From Metabacillus crassostreae (GTDB taxonomy: Bacteria > Bacillota > Bacilli > Bacillales > Bacillaceae), in NCBI RefSeq assembly GCF_016908395.1, contig NZ_JAFBDU010000002.1:310001-374000 (forward strand): a stretch of DNA of 64,000 bases, given 5' to 3'. This document shows positions 59,585 to 64,000 of the stretch, one piece after another. A program made the position numbers and the translations under genes. How positions within the stretch are numbered: position 1 is the stretch's first letter; every line of letters begins with the position of its first letter. The notes below the pieces were generated by a model that saw only the letters and a program-made list of their open reading frames with translations, was not told the DNA's origin and did no database searches.

Positions 59585-59616
59585 TACTAGGGTGACATCA
59601 TTTAAGCTAGTCATAC

Positions 59617-62079
59617 TTATGCAATATCAAATACACTTCGGATTTTTAACTGATTTTTAAATAATTCTAGATTAAGACTCTCACTCAAACTTTTTTTCTT
59701 GACTGTTATTGTCCTTGTTTCACCTGCTGATAAATCAAAATAATTGTCATTATACTTACAATCTGCACTTTTCAAGTCCAACTCAATATATTTAGCAAAG
59801 GCTTTAGATGAAATATTTATATCAAACGTATCTGCTGTTTCATTTACATCAAGAGTTAGCTCAGGATTTAGGAAGCTAAAATGCTTTGGTTTAACAAACA
59901 ACAAAGTTGTTACCGTTATTTGTTCACCATTTATAAACAACGTACACTCTAGATACGTATTTCTTTTATCTTCTTCTGTTAAAAATCCTCCTAAAGATAG
60001 TCTTTCACATCTCTTTGCCGTAAGATTATTAACCTCAGTTTGAACAACTCCTTGAGTCAGGATTTCAGAGTTGTTTTTACGTAATTTCCATTCAATTCGT
60101 GCATCAACCACTGATAAGGAATCATTTGTTAAATGGATTTCAATGTCTGATCCTTCTTCTCTAAGCGACATTAATATAGGTGAGTAAAATTTCTTCGCAA
60201 AGTAATGAAGAGCCTTCCATCTTCCAAAATAATCAAGACTTGACCATGAGGCTACTGGCCAGCAATCATTTAACTGCCAATAGAGAGATCCCATACATCG
60301 TCCTCGATTTCGTCTCCAATGCTCTACTCCATACTTTATAGCTTCAGCTTGAAGTAGTTGTGAAGCATATAATAAAGAATCAAAATCCTTTGGATAAAGG
60401 AAATTCTCAGAAAGATAAAATAGAATTTTTCCATTTGCGGCCCCATTTTTTTGGTGCTTTTCCATAACATATGAAAAAATATTACGATCCTCTGGTTCTG
60501 TAAAGGAATTAATTGTCTTCATAGACGGAAATGACTGAAAACCAAATTCAGAACAAAAACGGAAATGAAATTTTTCATATTCTGAAAAAGGCTTCAAGCC
60601 ATGCCATACTTCCCAATAGTGCATATCTCCTTCATTAGGATTCCTCGGTTCATTAAAACCCCCACCTGATGATGGAGAAGAAGACCAATAAAATGTCTGT
60701 GGATCTAGTTCTTTTGCAAGCTCTGGAATAATAAATTCAAATAGCTTAATATAATCAGCCTTATACTTATAACCATCACCCGGTATTCCCCAATATACCC
60801 AAGCCTCTTCAACTTCATTGTTACCACACCAAAGTCCTAAGCTAGCATGGTGCCTTATTCGTTTCATATTATCAATTACTTCTTGTTCAACATTCTTCCT
60901 AAAGTCATCATTTAAATCATATACACTACAAGCGAACATAAAATCTTGCCAAACAATGATTCCTTTTTGATCACACAACTCAAAGAAGTAGTCTTCTGGA
61001 TAAATACCTCCACCCCAAACACGAATCATGTTAAAATTTGCTTCAACACAATCACTAATAAGCTGCTCTGTTCGTTTCTTTGAATTACGAGCAAGTATAC
61101 TATCTTCTGGTATGTAGTTTGCACCCATAGCAAAAATTGATCGACCATTCACTTCAAACTCAAAAGATTTTCCCCATTGATCTGGTTCATGTTTAACCTT
61201 TATTGTACGAAGCCCTATATTTAAAGCTTTCTCATCCAAGATTCCTGTTTCATTTGATGTAATAATTTCTACTTTATATAAAGGTTGGTCACCATAATTG
61301 TTCGGCCACCATAATTGTGGATTTTTGACACTAATAGTTACATTTTCTTCTGCTTGCGCGTCTACAATTTGGAAGAATTCTTCTTCACCTGATGGATCTA
61401 TAAGTTTCACTTTAAGTGTAACTGGTTCTTTTGAGTGCGTTTCTACTTTAACCCTTACATTAACTTCTACTTTTGTTTCTCCATGTTCTTGAGTTATATA
61501 CACATCCTCGATACGACCAGAATTCCAAGCAAAGAGCGTTACATCTCGCCATATCCCTAAATCAGGTATTTGTGGTCCCCAGTCCCACCCAAACATACTA
61601 TGACCTTTTCGAATATGAGGGTATCCTTCAATTGCATCTACAACTCCCCATAGTTTTTCTTCATTTTGCTTTTTTGAAATATATTCAATAGGAGAGAAAA
61701 GAGTGACTTCTAACTTATTTGTACCTGAATTCAAATATGGTTTTACATTATACTCATATACTCTGTGCATATTCTTTGTCTTCGCAATGCTCTTTCCATT
61801 GAGTTTAATTTCTGTAAGTGTATCCAAACCATCAAAACGCAAAATAAGTTTTTGATAATTTAATAGCTCTTCTTGAATGATAAATTCACGAGTATAAATA
61901 TAATCCTTAGATGCAATCTCATAGGCAAAACGTTCATTATCCCTGTAAAAAGGATCTCCTATTTCTCCTTGTCTTAATAGATCATTCATAACTGAGCCAG
62001 GGACCGATCCATCGAGGCATTTTGAGTGATCGGATGAACTCTTCATTAACCAAGTGCCATTTAAATCAATCTTTATCAT
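59617..62079 (-). CDS. GH2 beta-mannosidase
   Basis: 820-residue cytosolic exo-mannosidase that releases mannose from the non-reducing end of manno-oligosaccharides. Sugar-binding domain at 1-190 (LNGTWLMKSSSDHS, DWGPQIPDLGIWRDVTLFAW), Ig-like domain at 190-290, catalytic barrel at about 290-640. The acid/base Glu is in GLWCGNNEVEEAWVYWG, the nucleophile Glu in FCSEFGFQSFPS, and WRNRGRCMGSLYWQLNDCWP is typical for beta-mannosidases. C-terminal Ig-like domains follow. No signal peptide. The start is ATG at 62079 with GGAGG upstream; an ATG 15 bases earlier overlaps that site. A terminator hairpin lies between it and GH113, so it may need its own promoter or read-through. Confidence 0.94.
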   Translation of the reverse strand: MIKIDLNGTWLMKSSSDHSKCLDGSVPGSVMNDLLRQGEIGDPFYRDNERFAYEIASKDYIYTREFIIQEELLNYQKLILRFDGLDTLTEIKLNGKSIAKTKNMHRVYEYNVKPYLNSGTNKLEVTLFSPIEYISKKQNEEKLWGVVDAIEGYPHIRKGHSMFGWDWGPQIPDLGIWRDVTLFAWNSGRIEDVYITQEHGETKVEVNVRVKVETHSKEPVTLKVKLIDPSGEEEFFQIVDAQAEENVTISVKNPQLWWPNNYGDQPLYKVEIITSNETGILDEKALNIGLRTIKVKHEPDQWGKSFEFEVNGRSIFAMGANYIPEDSILARNSKKRTEQLISDCVEANFNMIRVWGGGIYPEDYFFELCDQKGIIVWQDFMFACSVYDLNDDFRKNVEQEVIDNMKRIRHHASLGLWCGNNEVEEAWVYWGIPGDGYKYKADYIKLFEFIIPELAKELDPQTFYWSSSPSSGGGFNEPRNPNEGDMHYWEVWHGLKPFSEYEKFHFRFCSEFGFQSFPSMKTINSFTEPEDRNIFSYVMEKHQKNGAANGKILFYLSENFLYPKDFDSLLYASQLLQAEAIKYGVEHWRRNRGRCMGSLYWQLNDCWPVASWSSLDYFGRWKALHYFAKKFYSPILMSLREEGSDIEIHLTNDSLSVVDARIEWKLRKNNSEILTQGVVQTEVNNLTAKRCERLSLGGFLTEEDKRNTYLECTLFINGEQITVTTLLFVKPKHFSFLNPELTLDVNETADTFDINISSKAFAKYIELDLKSADCKYNDNYFDLSAGETRTITVKKKSLSESLNLELFKNQLKIRSVFDIA

Positions 62080-62168
62080 TATCTTTTCCTCCATTTTGTT
62101 AGTTTTGTTCTCATACTTTTATCTAATATCAATTTCTAATAAAAACACAAAACGTCAGCTTTACCCCA

Positions 62169-62218
62169 CAAAAAAGGTAGTACTCTTTTTTCTATAAAGA
62201 CCACTACCTTTTTTTGAA
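62169..62218. terminator. Bidirectional terminator between GH113 and GH2
   Basis: AAAAAAGGTAGT / ACTACCTTTTTTT stem with a loop of about 20 bases, T-runs on both sides. Confidence 0.85.
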
Positions 62219-62227
62219 CTCTACCTA

Positions 62228-63157
62228 TCATTTAGAAGCATAAAAGTTTTTGATAACTTTCTCCGCAGGCTTTCCAAATACAGCATAATCATCATTTAAC
62301 TCTGCTTCTTTTTCATCATGAAGTAGCGCTTTCCAATCCCAAAGCCCAAAACCTAATACCCAGTCTCTTGTGCTAGTTTTCTCAAACATGACCCGAAAGT
62401 AATCTTCCTGAGCGTTCATGTCTATTTCACCTTCTAGATTCCAATCATTCGGAACATACGGAGAGTTTGAACGACTCGGACAGCCAGCCTCAGCAAAGAA
62501 GAATGGTTTATTATATGGCTTTATAATTTCTTGAATTCTATCTAACTGATTATCCCAATCATCTATTGGGTAATAACCACTTGAGGAGATGATATCTACC
62601 GCATCCCACCATTTCACATTGCCCTCTTGATACTTATCCGTATTATAAGTAATTGGACCGCTATATACAGATCTCACACCTTGAATCAATTTACGCCATT
62701 CTTTGTCTTTTCTTTCGGTTTGTACCATTTCACACCCAATAATAAACATGTCACATTTCGTCTTTTGGGCAATTTTCGCGTAATGCATTTGGTACTCAGT
62801 ATAACTTTTAAACCAATCACTCCATTTAGGTTCACAAGGCACATCTAGATCGAAGAAATTAATATGAGCTCTCCATGTACCATCTTTACAATTTACAGTC
62901 GGCTTTAGAATGACTTTTAAACCAAGTGACTGTGCATATTCAATCATTTCTACTAATTCTTCGTCCGCAACCATATGATCGCCAGTATAATCAACTTCAG
63001 TTGTATGTGCACCATCTTGAAGTGCAGCCATAGTGATAATAGCGTAATCTGAATTAGTTCTCTCCTTTAATAGCCTCATCGATTCTTTTGCTTCAGGTTT
63101 AGTAAAATCACCTTTCATGCTCATCCATCCATAAGTAAAACCTTTTATAAAATCCAA
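62228..63157 (-). CDS. GH113 beta-mannanase
   Basis: 309-residue cytosolic glycosidase of family 113, which includes AaManA of Alicyclobacillus and similar Bacillus enzymes that cut manno-oligosaccharides. It starts LDFIKGFTYGWMSMKGDF, the family N-terminus. Acid/base Glu lies in DMFIIGCEMVQTERKD, the nucleophile Glu in PFFFAEAGCPSRSNSPYVP, and GFGLWDWKALL closes the barrel. No signal peptide, so it acts after import. The start is TTG at 63157, because AAGGAGGAG lies 8 bases before it; the frame continues to 63196 without a site. It follows the ABC permease gene by about 140 bases. Confidence 0.93.
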   Translation of the reverse strand: MDFIKGFTYGWMSMKGDFTKPEAKESMRLLKERTNSDYAIITMAALQDGAHTTEVDYTGDHMVADEELVEMIEYAQSLGLKVILKPTVNCKDGTWRAHINFFDLDVPCEPKWSDWFKSYTEYQMHYAKIAQKTKCDMFIIGCEMVQTERKDKEWRKLIQGVRSVYSGPITYNTDKYQEGNVKWWDAVDIISSSGYYPIDDWDNQLDRIQEIIKPYNKPFFFAEAGCPSRSNSPYVPNDWNLEGEIDMNAQEDYFRVMFEKTSTRDWVLGFGLWDWKALLHDEKEAELNDDYAVFGKPAEKVIKNFYASK

Positions 63158-63297
63158 AAAACTCTCCTCCTTACATGATTGTTCCCGCTGTCTCAAAGTA
63201 GATTAAGAGGAATTTCTTAATAGAATACCAGTGTCTTCACTAAATATTCTTATCTGTTATTACACTTTACACATAGCAGCTCCTAGAACTTACTTTT

Positions 63298-64000
63298 CTA
63301 CTTAACAGATCCAGCCATCCCGTTGTAAATGTGTTTTTGCAATGTTATGAAAGCAATGAGTGTAGGGATGATCGCAATGATAATTCCTGCACAAATAACT
63401 TCCCATTGGGATCCGTAAGGACCTTTGAATTTAAACAATGCGGTTGATATAACGTGAAGATCTGTTTTCGGCATATACAGAAAGGCTGTATAGAAATCGT
63501 TATAAACATTAACTCCCTTAACGATAATAACTGTTACAATCGCAGGTTTTAATAAAGGCAAAATAATTTTGCGGAAAATCGTCACATATGAAGCTCCATC
63601 TAACATTGCTGATTCATCTAACGAAACTGAAATCGAATCCATAAACTGCAAAAAGATATATACAGCAATAATATCTGTACTCATATAAAGAATAATCGCT
63701 GCCCATCTTGTATTAAATAGACCAAGCTCATTAATAATTTGGAACGTCGCAACTTGTGTTGTTACAGCAGGAATTAAGGTAGCCAATAAGAATGCTCCCA
63801 TCAACAACTTACTTCCCTTAAAGTTAAAACGATGTAAAACAAACGCAATCATTGATCCTGTTAATGTTGCTCCAATTATGGATAGAATAAGGATGAACGC
63901 TGTATTTACAAATCCAGTTAACATATTTCCTTCAACAAAAGCTCTTGTATAGTTTTCAAAGTTCAACCAGTTTTGAGGAGGTGTAAGCGGACCTGTACTT
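63298..64000 (-). CDS. ABC sugar permease (MalG type), N-terminus beyond window
   Basis: C-terminal 233 residues of a carbohydrate permease; the frame is open to the window edge, so the N-terminal helix is missing. Six-helix CUT1 permease core with the EAA loop DESAMLDGASYVTIFRKIIL at about the middle, GLFNTRWAAIILYMSTDIIA and the final LQKHIYNGMAGSVK, the standard MalG ending. It should move manno-oligosaccharides bound by the lipoprotein at 48071 or by one encoded further upstream. It is presumably preceded by a MalF-type gene outside the window and energised by an MsmX-like ATPase. Confidence 0.92.
   Translation of the reverse strand, partial: STGPLTPPQNWLNFENYTRAFVEGNMLTGFVNTAFILILSIIGATLTGSMIAFVLHRFNFKGSKLLMGAFLLATLIPAVTTQVATFQIINELGLFNTRWAAIILYMSTDIIAVYIFLQFMDSISVSLDESAMLDGASYVTIFRKIILPLLKPAIVTVIIVKGVNVYNDFYTAFLYMPKTDLHVISTALFKFKGPYGSQWEVICAGIIIAIIPTLIAFITLQKHIYNGMAGSVK

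Overview
The window looks like chromosomal DNA of a low-GC, Gram-positive, probably endospore-forming member of the Bacillaceae. The evidence is the strong AGGAGG-type ribosome binding sites, sigma-A promoters (TTGACA-17-TATAAT), CcpA cre sites, a SigI/RsgI pair, a YesMN-type two-component system, DUF3231 proteins, a Bsn-like secreted nuclease and HBsu. The gene repertoire is that of a plant-polysaccharide degrader.

Layout. 1-9 kb: end of a BCCT osmolyte transporter, a DUF3231 protein, a permuted papain-like hydrolase, a 7TM diguanylate cyclase, a broken DinB gene and a secreted beta-helix protein. 9-24 kb: Asp/Glu racemase, secreted GH43 arabinanase with a well-defined promoter region, secreted nuclease, an IS150-like IS3-family element, a secreted protein of unknown function, a c-di-GMP riboswitch ahead of a tiny Myb/SANT-like protein, a chemoreceptor, HU, an Lrp-type regulator and an MBL-fold/SnoaL-like pair. 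24.8-27.5 kb: a group II intron with an RT-maturase-HNH protein. 28-31 kb: a second DUF3231 protein, a broken XRE regulator and an SLH-domain protein. 31.8-43.2 kb: a fructan or sucrose-type sugar locus (PfkB kinase, GH32, Lpl-type ABC importer) followed by a YesMN-like sensor/regulator pair with its own solute-binding protein. 44-47.6 kb: sigI-rsgI, then a c-di-GMP riboswitch that heads a lipoprotein plus coiled-coil DUF5667 operon. 48-64 kb: a beta-mannan locus with solute-binding protein, LacI regulator, GH5 mannanase, ABC exporter, broken GH1, SGNH esterase, ROK kinase, CE7 esterase, GH2 mannosidase, GH113 mannanase and an ABC permease that runs off the end.

How the genes work together. 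Secreted GH5 would cut mannan, an ABC importer (solute-binding protein plus MalG-type permease) would bring oligosaccharides in, and GH113, GH2, the esterases and the ROK kinase would process them in the cytosol. The LacI protein probably controls this, because a nearly identical 20-bp palindrome lies just downstream of the predicted start of transcription of both the binding-protein gene and the GH5 gene. CcpA sites occur at the arabinanase, the fructan operon and the mannan locus.

The most unusual feature is a dispersed, multi-hairpin repeat of about 100-230 bp. There are eleven recognisable copies between 2.8 and 44 kb plus a fragment, all in the same orientation. Base pairs in its central stem change in a compensatory way between copies. 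One copy is split by the IS element. A second, shorter hairpin family lies next to it at some loci, and one of those hairpins appears to be split by the group II intron. I do not recognise the repeat as a described family. Other second-look items are the two c-di-GMP riboswitches with unusual downstream genes, several genes broken by internal deletions or point mutations, and short genes with GTG or TTG starts.
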